Below are positions 8,456-16,329 of a DNA stretch of 54,147 nt, piece after piece. Within the stretch, counting starts at the first letter, position 1; every line of letters starts with the position of its first letter. The stretch is from contig MNEL01000034.1 in assembly GCA_001917665.1 (NCBI GenBank), positions 1-54,147 of the forward strand, given 5' to 3'. The notes under the pieces were generated by a model. The model saw only the letters and a program-made list of their open reading frames with translations. It had not been told where the DNA came from and did no database searches. The stretch is from Gemmatimonadetes bacterium 13_1_40CM_69_22 (lineage in GTDB: Bacteria > Gemmatimonadota > Gemmatimonadetes > Gemmatimonadales > GWC2-71-9). The position numbers and the translations under genes were made by a program.

Positions 8456-9143
8456 ACCGATCCAGCCGGTAGCCGGCTTTGCGAACCGTGAGAATATGCT
8501 GCGGCGCCGCCGCATCCGCTTCGAGCTTGCGGCGCAGCTCGGCGACGTGTGTGTCCACCGTGCGGCTCAGTACCTCGGCGCTGTAGCCCCAGACCTCGCG
8601 CAACAGCTCCAGCCGCGTCGCCACCGCGCCGCGACGTCGCAGCAGCGCGACGAGCAGGTCGAACTCCTTCGGCGTGAGCGGCACAGGCTGGCCGGCCCGG
8701 AGCACCGTACGGGAGGCGGGGATCACCTCGATGTCGCCGAACCGCTCGGGCGGCGCGCCGCCGTTCCCGCCGGTCGGCGGGGCCGTGCGGCGCAACAGCG
8801 CTTCTACCCGAGCGAGCAGCTCGAGCACGCCGAACGGCTTGGTGACGTAGTCGTCCGCGCCCAGTCGCAGGCCGCGCACCTTGTCCGCCTCTTCGCCACG
8901 CGCCGTGAGGATGAGGACCGGCATGGTGCGGCCGGCGTCCCGCAGCGCGCGCAACACGCGGAATCCGTCCATTCCGGGAAGCATCAAATCGAGGATGATG
9001 AGGTCGGGGCGGCCGTCGCGCGCGCGCGCCAGGCCTTTCATGCCGTCGTCCGCCACCTCGACCTGATAGCCCTCGATCTCCAGGTTGTTACGCAGGCCGT
9101 AGGCGAGGTCGGGGTTGTCCTCGACGACGAGGATACGGGTCAC
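8454..9143 (-). CDS. OmpR-family response regulator
   Basis: 229 residues, GTG start. The receiver domain (residues 1-120) has the acidic pair in VVEDNPD, the phosphoacceptor Asp in IILDLMLPGMDG, the Thr in LILTARG, and the Lys in DYVTKPFG. A winged-helix Trans_reg_C DNA-binding domain fills residues about 135-229 (VPLTPKEFDLLVALLRRRG, TVDTHVAELRRKLEADA, TVRKAGYRL). The start codon overlaps the stop of the cognate histidine kinase gene upstream (GTGA), so kinase and regulator are translationally coupled. Targets unknown. Confidence 0.95.
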   Translation of the reverse strand: MTRILVVEDNPDLAYGLRNNLEIEGYQVEVADDGMKGLARARDGRPDLIILDLMLPGMDGFRVLRALRDAGRTMPVLILTARGEEADKVRGLRLGADDYVTKPFGVLELLARVEALLRRTAPPTGGNGGAPPERFGDIEVIPASRTVLRAGQPVPLTPKEFDLLVALLRRRGAVATRLELLREVWGYSAEVLSRTVDTHVAELRRKLEADAAAPQHILTVRKAGYRLDR

Positions 9144-10831
9144 GCCGGGACCCTCGGGGAGCCACTGGGCGCACGCTCAGCGGGCGGCTCGAGCGGCAAC
9201 TCGATGACGAACCGGACGCCACTCCCGCCGTTGGCCGCGGCGCGCGGCTGCGGGTCCTCGACCCAGGCGCGCCCGCCATGCAGGGCGACCAGCTCGCGCA
9301 CCACCGCGAGCCCGATGCCCGTCCCAGCCACGGCCGAGCCGCGGTCTCGCTCGAGGCGCCAGAAGCGGTCCCAGACGCGCTCGCGGTCGGCCGGGGGGAT
9401 GCCGGGGCCCTCGTCGTCGACCCAGATCCGCGCGCGCTGCTCGCCCGCCGCGAGGCCGACGGTCACGACCTGCGCCGGGGGACCGTACTTCACGGCGTTG
9501 TCGAGCAGGTTCAGCAGCATCTGGCGAAACGCCTCGGCATCCACGGGCGCGACGACGCCCTCCGCGAGCTGGGTGCGCAAGGTGACGCCGCGCGCGCCCG
9601 CGAGCGGCGCGAACCCTTCGAGGGCTTCCAGCACCAGGGGCGCGAGCGGCGCGCGCGCCGGCGACAGGCGGGTGACCTGCCGTTCCGAACGGGAAAAGTG
9701 CAGCAGGTTCTCGACGAGGTGGGTGAGCCGCCGCGCCTCCTGATCGATGATCTCGAGCGAGCGGCGGCCCTCCTCCTCGGACCGCACGCGCCCGAGTAGC
9801 AGCGTCTCGGAAAACATCCGGATCTGTGCGAGCGGCGTACGCAGCTCGTGGGACACGCCCGAGACGAAATCGGTGCGCAGGCGGGCGAGCTCGTATTCGC
9901 GCCGCAACTGGACCAGCGCGGTCACGATGAGCCCGGCCGTGACCCCGAGGGCCCCGAGCAGGAGCGGGAGGCGCGAGCGCGGCAGGCCGCCGATCACGAG
10001 CTTTGAGGCCAACTCCGGGCGGAGCGCGACCGCCACCTGCATCGCCCCCATCATCGCTTCGACCGTGTCCCGAGCCGAGAACGTGGCCGCATACTGCACC
10101 GGGGAATGGTACAGCTTGGTGCCGTCCGCGGAGGTTACGACGACGGACATGAGCGAGTCGAACACGACGCCACCGGTGAGGGGGCGCGGCAAGAGCGGCT
10201 GCTTCTCGGCCCCCATGGTGTAGAACGGCTCGAACGCTTTGGGATCGACGTCGACACCGACGAGCGTGCGGAGCGCGCCCGCCTGGTCCTTGCCGGTGTA
10301 CATGACCGCGTGGGGCACGCCGGCTACCCGCGCCACGATCACGGCGAGGTGCTCCATCGGTTGGTACACGGTGCGGGCGTGCGCGGGCAGCGTGTCGCGC
10401 AGCCAAGCGCGCTCCGCCGCCGACGGCGCGCCGCCCGAGGTTTCGAGGCGACCGGTCGCAAGGTCGAGGCGAAACGTGTAACGCGCCAGCTTGAGCACGG
10501 CGGCGGCGTAGGGCTTTAGCCCGGGCGCGAGCCGCTCGGGGCGCGGGAGAGCCGCCCCCAGTGCGCCGGCTTGCGTGTGCAGCAGCGCCTCCATCGGCGG
10601 CCACGCCGCCATGTAGTAGAGGTTGGCTCCCGTGCGGAGAGCGAAGCGCGAGGCCGCAAGCCGCGCATAGTCGCGCAACACCCGCTCGGCGGTGGCCCGA
10701 TGATGGAGGAACGTCCGCTGAGCCTGGAACGCAAGCAGGCCCGCCAGCAGCAGGCTGCCGAGCAACATCACCGCGATGAGGACGCCGCGCGGGCGGCGGG
10801 GGACGTGCTGCATCTGGTTGGCCAGGTTCAT
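9140..10831 (-). CDS. Membrane sensor histidine kinase
   Basis: 563 residues from the ATG at 10831. A membrane segment at about residues 15-35 (VLIAVMLLGSLLLAGLLAFQ) is followed by a roughly 250-residue extracytoplasmic sensor region, a second membrane segment (LPLLLGALGVTAGLIVTALVQL) and a HisKA domain with the H-box FVSGVSHELRTPLAQIRMF. The HATPase_c domain shows N (LLNLLDNAVKYGP), G1 (WVDDEGPGIPP), F (WDRFWR) and G2 (GTGIGLAVVRELVALHGG) boxes. There is no HAMP linker evident. It overlaps the OmpR-type regulator by 4 nt, its evident partner. Upstream in-frame sequence to 11011 has no homology character and was left out. Confidence 0.93.
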   Translation of the reverse strand: MNLANQMQHVPRRPRGVLIAVMLLGSLLLAGLLAFQAQRTFLHHRATAERVLRDYARLAASRFALRTGANLYYMAAWPPMEALLHTQAGALGAALPRPERLAPGLKPYAAAVLKLARYTFRLDLATGRLETSGGAPSAAERAWLRDTLPAHARTVYQPMEHLAVIVARVAGVPHAVMYTGKDQAGALRTLVGVDVDPKAFEPFYTMGAEKQPLLPRPLTGGVVFDSLMSVVVTSADGTKLYHSPVQYAATFSARDTVEAMMGAMQVAVALRPELASKLVIGGLPRSRLPLLLGALGVTAGLIVTALVQLRREYELARLRTDFVSGVSHELRTPLAQIRMFSETLLLGRVRSEEEGRRSLEIIDQEARRLTHLVENLLHFSRSERQVTRLSPARAPLAPLVLEALEGFAPLAGARGVTLRTQLAEGVVAPVDAEAFRQMLLNLLDNAVKYGPPAQVVTVGLAAGEQRARIWVDDEGPGIPPADRERVWDRFWRLERDRGSAVAGTGIGLAVVRELVALHGGRAWVEDPQPRAAANGGSGVRFVIELPLEPPAERAPSGSPRVPA

Positions 10832-10990
10832 CGAGCGTCCCGAGAAATGCACGTGATTCGACCGAGATTCAAGACGGTCTGACTGTTTGCTGACAATCTC
10901 CGCACCGGGTCTCCACCTGAAGGGCAGTGCCGCTGGATAGAATGCAGCGGGTCGCGGCCGGAGTGTCGACGGCCACTTCGTCCCGACCAG

Positions 10991-11025
10991 CCAACCCGGG
11001 GTGCAGTCCATGGCCCCGGGTTTGG
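10991..11025 (+). terminator. GC-rich hairpin followed by a T-rich stretch upstream of the YbhB gene
   Basis: Arms AACCCGGGG (10993-11001) and CCCCGGGTT (11014-11022) are perfectly complementary around a 12-nt loop, extendable by CCAA/TTGG with one bulge; TTTGGTTTTATGTT follows on the plus strand. This has the shape of an intrinsic terminator or attenuator. No plus-strand gene ends here, so it could cap a short transcript from the divergent intergenic region or attenuate the YbhB gene. Confidence 0.4.
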
Positions 11026-11121
11026 TTTTATGTTCCAGTCATGCGGCGCCCTGCCTGGTATCGGCTCTGCACGCTCATCGGCATGCTTGCGCTCACCGCG
11101 GCGCGGGAGCAGGGAGGACGT

Positions 11122-11598
11122 ATGGCGTTCTCGCTCAGCAGCGTAGCCTTTAAAGCAGGCGCGGCGATCCCCATCAGGCACACGTGTGACGGCGCCGATG
11201 TGTCGCCGCCGCTCGGCTGGAGCGGCGCCCCGCCGGGCACTGCCGCGTTCGCCCTCATCGCCGACGATCCCGACGCGCCGGCCGGAACCTGGGTGCATTG
11301 GGTGCTGTACGACGTTCCGGCAGCGACGTCGCAGTTGCCCGAAAACGTCGCGAAGAGCGACGCGCCCTCGGGGTTGAGCGGCGCGCTGCAAGGCCGCAAC
11401 GACTTCGGGCGCAGCGGATACGGCGGGCCGTGCCCGCCGCCAGGGCCGGCACACCGGTACTTCTTCAAGCTGTACGCGCTCGACACGCCGCTGCGGTTGC
11501 AGGCCGGCGCCACCAAGCGCGACGTGGAGGGGGCGATGCAGGGACACGTATTGGGGACGGCACAGTTGCTGGGGACGTACGCGAGGCAGCAGCGGTGA
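11122..11598 (+). CDS. YbhB/YbcL-type phosphatidylethanolamine-binding (PEBP) protein
   Basis: 158 residues, the normal size for YbhB. Hallmarks are the ligand-site segments RHTCDGADVSPPLGWSGAP, LIADDPDAPAGTWVHWVLYDVP and GPCPPPGPAHRYFFKLYAL. Bacterial members are small-molecule-binding, Raf-kinase-inhibitor-like folds with unclear function. The ATG at 11122 is preceded by GGGAGG 5 nt upstream and gives the family N-terminus MAFSLSSVAFKAG. An in-frame ATG at 11041 would add a signal-peptide-like 27-residue extension but lacks a ribosome-binding site, so a periplasmic form cannot be excluded. Its stop overlaps the GTG of the next gene. Confidence 0.88.
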   Translation: MAFSLSSVAFKAGAAIPIRHTCDGADVSPPLGWSGAPPGTAAFALIADDPDAPAGTWVHWVLYDVPAATSQLPENVAKSDAPSGLSGALQGRNDFGRSGYGGPCPPPGPAHRYFFKLYALDTPLRLQAGATKRDVEGAMQGHVLGTAQLLGTYARQQR

Positions 11599-12143
11599 GA
11601 GGGCTGCTCATCGCTTCGCTGGCCGCCGGTGTGGCATTGACCCCGCTCCCCGCTCCCCGCTCCCCCAGTTTCGACGTGGTCGTCCTGCCCGCAGGGCTGC
11701 GCGGCACGATGAGCGCCGTCTGGATCGAAAACAACCGCCATTGGGACGAGCTCGCCGGTCTCAACACGCTCACGCAGCTGCTCGGCTCGGCACGGCCGAC
11801 GCAGCACGAGTACTTGGGGTGTCTTGCCGGCGAGGTCGCGAACGATACGCTGTGGGTGCGCGAGCTCGTGCCCGCCGCCGACTTGAAGCAGCTCCAGTTC
11901 GCCGTGGCGGGTAGCTGCGACGGGGTCGACCGGTTCGTCGGGACGTGGCACACGCACCCGTACCGGGCCGGCCCCGACGGCCGCGCGCTCAAGGAGCGCG
12001 GTCTGTCGGCGCTGGACCTCGAGACCTTCGCGTCCGCGCGCGATCTCGTCACCGTCGTCATGTGGGACGTCGATTCGCTCGACGTGGCGGCCAAGGGACC
12101 GGACGGCTCCGTGCGCCATCCGGCGCCGCTCACCTTGCGCTAG
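11595..12143 (+). CDS. Exported JAMM/MPN-type putative metalloprotease
   Basis: 182 residues starting at a GTG that overlaps the YbhB stop (GTGA). The N-terminus VRGLLIASLAAGVALTPLPAP reads as a signal peptide. The segment GTWHTHPYRAG followed by LSALDLETFASA carries HxHP and SxxD, the zinc ligands of JAB1/MPN+ (JAMM) isopeptidase folds, although the spacing from HxH to Ser (16 residues) is longer than the canonical seven. Glu candidates lie upstream (GEVANDTLWVRELVP). Exported JAMM proteins are unusual, as most act in the cytoplasm. Substrate unknown; catalytic competence is inference. The stop shares a CTAG with the convergent gene. Confidence 0.6.
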   Translation: MRGLLIASLAAGVALTPLPAPRSPSFDVVVLPAGLRGTMSAVWIENNRHWDELAGLNTLTQLLGSARPTQHEYLGCLAGEVANDTLWVRELVPAADLKQLQFAVAGSCDGVDRFVGTWHTHPYRAGPDGRALKERGLSALDLETFASARDLVTVVMWDVDSLDVAAKGPDGSVRHPAPLTLR

Positions 12144-13648
12144 CGCGCCGGGCTCACCTCGGCGTCGAACACTCCCGTCAGGATCCGGCTGTTGCGCTTG
12201 ACCTGCACCCACATCCGATAGTGGCCGGGCTGGGGAAAGGCGTACGGGAAGGACACGGCACCGGGGCGCACCGCTCGTTGCTCCCCGCTCCCCATCGGCA
12301 TCGCGGCGAGCCGCTGCGCGAGCCGGCCGCGCACCGTATCCCCCGGCTCGCGCAGCACGAACGTTTCCTGGGCGGCGACGGAGATCGTCCCCTCCGGGTG
12401 CAGGTGCACGAACACCGCGCCGTCGTCCCGCACGATCATGGCGTGGCCGGCCATTCCCATGTACGGCTCGAGTCGTGCCGGTCGGCCGTCGGCAGCCCTG
12501 ACCACGAACCGTAGCGGCGACTCGCGATCCACCGCGAGCGGCTCGTCGCCGCGCTCCCACGTCATCGTCGAGCCGTCGGCGAGCCCGGCGACGTCTCCCG
12601 CCTCCCTCCTCCCGTCTCCCGACCACCACGCGTCGTCCGGGTCGCCGGGAGGGGGGAGGCGGGAGACGGGAGGCGGCGGCAAATCGAGCGTCGCGACCAA
12701 CGTCTGTGCGAAGCCGCTCTCGTGCACGATGTCGGCGTACAGGCGGTACGTTCCAGCCGGCAGCGGCGGCAGGTTGGCCTCGAAGGTCGTCGAGTCGCGG
12801 GGAAGAGGATGGAGGTGGGCGAACCCGTCGAGCTGCCCATTCCGTACCAGAAACAGGTGCATCAGGTGACCGTGGTCCGGAATGAGCGGCGTCCATTGCC
12901 GCCGCTGGTTCGTCCACGACGTGTCGTCGATCGCGCAATGCAGCACCGCTCCGGCAGCGGTCGCCCGCACCGTCGCGGCGGCGTGCAGCGGTTGGTACAG
13001 CCCGCTCCGGTACGCCGCATCCACCGTGTTCCACCACGCCCGCCCGCCAACCAGTGTCAGGGCGAGCACGACGGCGCTCGCAGCCGTGGCGATCCAGGCA
13101 CGCACGCTACGTCGCCGGTCGGGCTGCTGGCCCGGGGCGAGCCCGCTTTCCCGCACCGCGGCGCGGACGATGGTCAGCGCACCGATGAAGAGGAACGCGC
13201 CCAGTCCCAGCAGCCCCATGCCGAGCGGCTTCTCGAGCGCGAGCCGGCGGGTCGCGACGGCCATCACGGGGACGAGTGCCGTGCCGGTGCCGCTCGCGCC
13301 CTCCAGCGTCACTTGAACGCTGTAGGAGCCGCCACGCATCAGCCACAGCGCCGCGCTGTAGAGGGTCGAGTCTCCCGGAACGCGCTGGGCGACATCGGCC
13401 GGGGGCGGGGCCGCCGTTCTGGGATCCCAATAGACCGGCAGCACCAGCACCCGGCGCACGGTCTCTGGGTCGAGCAGGCGCACCGTGATCTGCGCCAGGC
13501 CGGGCACGACGCCGGGGTTGCGGATGATGACGCGGATGGGGTAGGGTCCCGCCACGCCCTCGAAGTAGGTGTCGGGGCTGCCGACATGGGCGGAGGTGAC
13601 GACGGCGGTTGCCCCGAGCGCGAGCAAGCGGGCCAGGCAACGTCTCAT
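12140..13648 (-). CDS. Membrane-anchored protein with two HxHP-containing periplasmic domains, unknown function
   Basis: 502 residues from the ATG at 13648, which overlaps the stop of the upstream membrane protein (ATGA). A signal sequence (MRRCLARLLALGATAVVTSA) precedes a beta-rich domain (residues 20-140), two membrane segments (PLGMGLLGLGAFLFIGALTIV and WIATAASAVVLALTLVGG), and two further extracytoplasmic beta-sandwich stretches, each ending in a histidine cluster: HLMHLFLVRNGQLDGFAHLHP and IVRDDGAVFVHLHPEG. The repeated HLHP motifs could bind metal such as copper, but this is inference. A proline-rich insert near residues 325-350 is encoded by a purine-rich inverted repeat. No named family recognised. 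Confidence 0.6.
   Translation of the reverse strand: MRRCLARLLALGATAVVTSAHVGSPDTYFEGVAGPYPIRVIIRNPGVVPGLAQITVRLLDPETVRRVLVLPVYWDPRTAAPPPADVAQRVPGDSTLYSAALWLMRGGSYSVQVTLEGASGTGTALVPVMAVATRRLALEKPLGMGLLGLGAFLFIGALTIVRAAVRESGLAPGQQPDRRRSVRAWIATAASAVVLALTLVGGRAWWNTVDAAYRSGLYQPLHAAATVRATAAGAVLHCAIDDTSWTNQRRQWTPLIPDHGHLMHLFLVRNGQLDGFAHLHPLPRDSTTFEANLPPLPAGTYRLYADIVHESGFAQTLVATLDLPPPPVSRLPPPGDPDDAWWSGDGRREAGDVAGLADGSTMTWERGDEPLAVDRESPLRFVVRAADGRPARLEPYMGMAGHAMIVRDDGAVFVHLHPEGTISVAAQETFVLREPGDTVRGRLAQRLAAMPMGSGEQRAVRPGAVSFPYAFPQPGHYRMWVQVKRNSRILTGVFDAEVSPAR
12608..12673. repeat. Intragenic inverted repeat of CCTCCCGTCTCCCG
   Basis: A perfect 14-nt inverted repeat (arms 12608-12621 and 12660-12673, 38 nt apart) made of GGGAGACGGGAGG-type words sits inside the 12140-13648 gene and encodes a low-complexity Pro/Gly/Asp insert without breaking the frame. 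Confidence 0.7.
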
Positions 13649-14802
13649 CGTTGCAGCCGCTGCATCCAGTTGCCCCACCACAGACCAACCCGCACCGACG
13701 CGATGGCGAGCCCGGCCGCGACCGCGAGACCCTGGGCCGTCACCGGATCAGGCTTGATGCTCCAGAACTGGTAGCGCCAGGGTCCGAGCCGCGCCGTGTA
13801 GTCCCACTGGTCCGCGCCGAAGAAGAAGTTGCGGGCGTGCGCGGACAGGAGGAACTCGGCAACGAACCACTGCACCACGACGAACACCGCGAGGAAGGCG
13901 AGCCCCGCGAGCACGGACAGCCGCCAGTCCCGGCCTGGCCCCGCGCGCCGCATCAGCAGGTCGACCACCGCGGCTGGAACGACGAGCAGCAACGGGAACG
14001 GCGGCGGCACCATGTGGGTGACGGGGTTGAACACCGGGGCGAGCTTCGGCGTCGCAGGGAAGAGCTGGAGGATCCAGATCATGACGAGCGAGATCGCCAT
14101 GTAGAACGCTGCCGCCGTGGTCCCCGGCCACGCGATGCGCGCGGCGCGGGCGACCGCCACCAGCAGGAGCGGGAAGGTCCCCGCCGCGACCTTGTAGTAC
14201 AGCGCGTTATGGGCGTCGTTGGCAAACCCGACCTGCTCGATCCCCATGATCGAGACGTTCTGAAGCAGGATCGCGGCACCGTACGCCAGGAGCAAGCCGG
14301 ACGCCCGCCGGCCGGCGTCGGTGGCGGCGCGGTTCTGGAGCGAGAGCACGAGCAGCATCGCGCCCAGTTGGATGCCGGTGAAGCCGAGGGCGAGGATCAC
14401 GTGCGGAGGCGACAGGACTTTGACGTCGAGTCCGTAGGCGTTGTGCCACCAGTTGTCGAACGGCGCCGAGACAATCATCGCGATGGCGCCCCAGATGCAC
14501 ACCCAGGCGCCGAGCGCACCGCGAAAGCCCCAGAACGACACGCTCGCCGCTCGCTCGTCCGGAGTCCCGGCGAAGCTGGTCCGCAGGACGAGCCAGCCGC
14601 ACGAGACGCCGGCGAGCGCGCCACCGACGTAGATCGCCAGGTGAGCCGGGGTCCAGAAGGTGTCGCGCCCGATCGAGCGGTGCCAGGAAATGTCCCACAT
14701 GACGCCGACCACGGCGCTCGTGGATGCGAGCACCACAGACCAGACACGCCAGGGAACGGGGGGCGCCGCAGCGCGAGCCGGTGGTGCGACGGAGCTAGTC
14801 AT
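13645..14802 (-). CDS. Polytopic membrane protein of unknown function
   Basis: 385 residues from the ATG at 14802, which has GAGGA 6 nt upstream; a GTG 15 nt earlier is possible. About ten hydrophobic segments span the length. Short polar motifs that look conserved lie between them: MWDISWHRSIGRDTFWTPAH, APFDNWWHNAYGLDVKVLSPPH, and GIEQVGFANDAHNALYYKV. Repeated WH/H pairs at membrane borders suggest metal or haem contact, or a proton path (inference). It overlaps the following HxHP protein by 4 nt, so the two probably form one complex. No named family recognised. Confidence 0.7.
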   Translation of the reverse strand: MTSSVAPPARAAAPPVPWRVWSVVLASTSAVVGVMWDISWHRSIGRDTFWTPAHLAIYVGGALAGVSCGWLVLRTSFAGTPDERAASVSFWGFRGALGAWVCIWGAIAMIVSAPFDNWWHNAYGLDVKVLSPPHVILALGFTGIQLGAMLLVLSLQNRAATDAGRRASGLLLAYGAAILLQNVSIMGIEQVGFANDAHNALYYKVAAGTFPLLLVAVARAARIAWPGTTAAAFYMAISLVMIWILQLFPATPKLAPVFNPVTHMVPPPFPLLLVVPAAVVDLLMRRAGPGRDWRLSVLAGLAFLAVFVVVQWFVAEFLLSAHARNFFFGADQWDYTARLGPWRYQFWSIKPDPVTAQGLAVAAGLAIASVRVGLWWGNWMQRLQR

Positions 14803-14833
14803 GGTCGTCCTCGTCACTTCCTAGGCAGAGGGA

Positions 14834-14864
14834 AGGCGCCCCGACCGAATTCGTCGGGGCGCCT
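14834..14864 (-). terminator. Strong hairpin downstream of the MFS gene
   Basis: A perfect 12-bp stem (14834-14845 with 14853-14864) closes a 7-nt loop CGAATTC. It lies after the stop of the MFS transporter gene on the minus strand and before the next gene, and is the natural end of the long formate-dehydrogenase/ABC run. The downstream minus-strand sequence (TTCCCTCTG) is only moderately T-rich. Confidence 0.6.
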
Positions 14865-14910
14865 CGAGCCTCGGGGAAGGGCGCCGCGTGCTGCGCGCCC
14901 GGCCGTTCAC

Positions 14911-16275
14911 TTAGCCTCTCGCGCCGACGCGCACCTCTGCCGGCTGCCAGATGCTGATCTTCCGCGTCTCCGGCATCAGGAACAGGCTGAGCAGGAACGC
15001 CACGGCCGGCACGGTGATGGGATAGACCAGCGCGTGGCCCAGGCTCTGCGACATGGTTAACCCCGCTGCCTGCGCGGACACATACGCCGCGGTCGTGATG
15101 ACGGGCACCAGTCCGCCGCCCCAGCCGTTGCCGATGTGATATGGCACCGACACGGACGAGTACCGGATGCGCGCCGGGAAGTACTCGGCCAGGAACGCGC
15201 CGATCGGGCCGTACACCATGCCCACGTAGGAGACCATGATCGCGACGATCAAGATCGACAGCGGGTAGTTGATGTTGGCCGGGTTGGCGGCGTTGCCGAG
15301 CGCCGTGTAGAGCGGGTAGTACGTGACCGCCGCGAGGAAGAACCCGGCGAGGATGATCGGCTTGCGACCGATCCGGTCAGAGAGCCAGCCGAAAAAGATG
15401 AGCGACGGTGTGGCGATGAGCAGCGCGAGGCCCGTGATGATAGCCGGGTGCAGGACGTCAGGCTTCTGCACCTGCTGGATGAAATACAGCGCCCAGAACT
15501 GGCCGCTGTACCACACGACCCCCTCGCCGATCACGACGACGCTAGCGATCAGCACGTATCTGATATTCTGACTCCAGAAGGCCTCGCGCCAGGGATTGGC
15601 CGACGTCTGTCCCTTCGCCTTGATGGCCTGGAAGATCGGCGTCTCCTGAAGCTGCAGCCGGATGTAGATGGCGATCGCGACCATGAGGAGCGAGAGCAGG
15701 AACGGGATCCGCCACCCCCACGCGTTGAACGCCTCCGTCCCCACTATCTCGCGCGTCAGGATGATGACGACCAGGGACACCACGATTCCGAGCGTGGGCG
15801 ACGTCTGGAGCCAGCCGGTGTAGTAGCCTCGTTTGTCGTCCGGAGCATGCTCGGCGACGTACGTGATGGCGCCGCCATACTCGCCGCCGAGGCACAACCC
15901 CTGGATGAGGCGAAGCAGCAACAGGAGAATCCCCGCCGTTGCGCCGATCTGGGCGTAGCTCGGCACGAGGCCGATGAAAGCCGTCGCCAGACCCATGCCG
16001 CTCAGCGTGATGAGGAAGGTGTACTTGCGGCCCACGATGTCGCCGATGCGGCCGAACACGAAGGCTCCGAACGGGCGGATCAGGAACCCGGCCGTGAAGG
16101 TTCCGACCGTCTTGATGAGCGCGCTGCCGGAGGCGCCTGCTGCGAAAAACTTGACCGACAGCAGCGCGGCCAGACTCCCGAAAATGTAGAAGTCGTACCA
16201 CTCGATCACGTTCCCGACGGCGGCGGCGATGACGACACGTCGCAGGTCCTTCGTGGCGAGTTGAGGAGCGGTCAT
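14911..16275 (-). CDS. MHS-family major facilitator (metabolite:H+ symporter)
   Basis: 454 residues with about twelve membrane segments. The N-terminal NVIEWYDFYIFGSLAALL and the loop GRIGDIVGRKYTFLI are diagnostic of the metabolite:H+ symporter subfamily (ProP, ShiA, KgtP, CitA); GLCLGGEYGGAITYVAEHAP and the second-half signature GWLSDRIGRKPII agree. Members take up organic acids, betaines or shikimate by proton symport; the substrate here is not resolvable. It is the last gene of the minus-strand run after a solute-binding protein, 54 nt away, so it probably shares regulation with the ABC importer. Confidence 0.9.
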   Translation of the reverse strand: MTAPQLATKDLRRVVIAAAVGNVIEWYDFYIFGSLAALLSVKFFAAGASGSALIKTVGTFTAGFLIRPFGAFVFGRIGDIVGRKYTFLITLSGMGLATAFIGLVPSYAQIGATAGILLLLLRLIQGLCLGGEYGGAITYVAEHAPDDKRGYYTGWLQTSPTLGIVVSLVVIILTREIVGTEAFNAWGWRIPFLLSLLMVAIAIYIRLQLQETPIFQAIKAKGQTSANPWREAFWSQNIRYVLIASVVVIGEGVVWYSGQFWALYFIQQVQKPDVLHPAIITGLALLIATPSLIFFGWLSDRIGRKPIILAGFFLAAVTYYPLYTALGNAANPANINYPLSILIVAIMVSYVGMVYGPIGAFLAEYFPARIRYSSVSVPYHIGNGWGGGLVPVITTAAYVSAQAAGLTMSQSLGHALVYPITVPAVAFLLSLFLMPETRKISIWQPAEVRVGARG

Positions 16276-16329
16276 AACTCCCTCTGGTCGGTGGTGGACA
16301 TGCCAGGTTCCGGCGGAAACGACCCCTTG

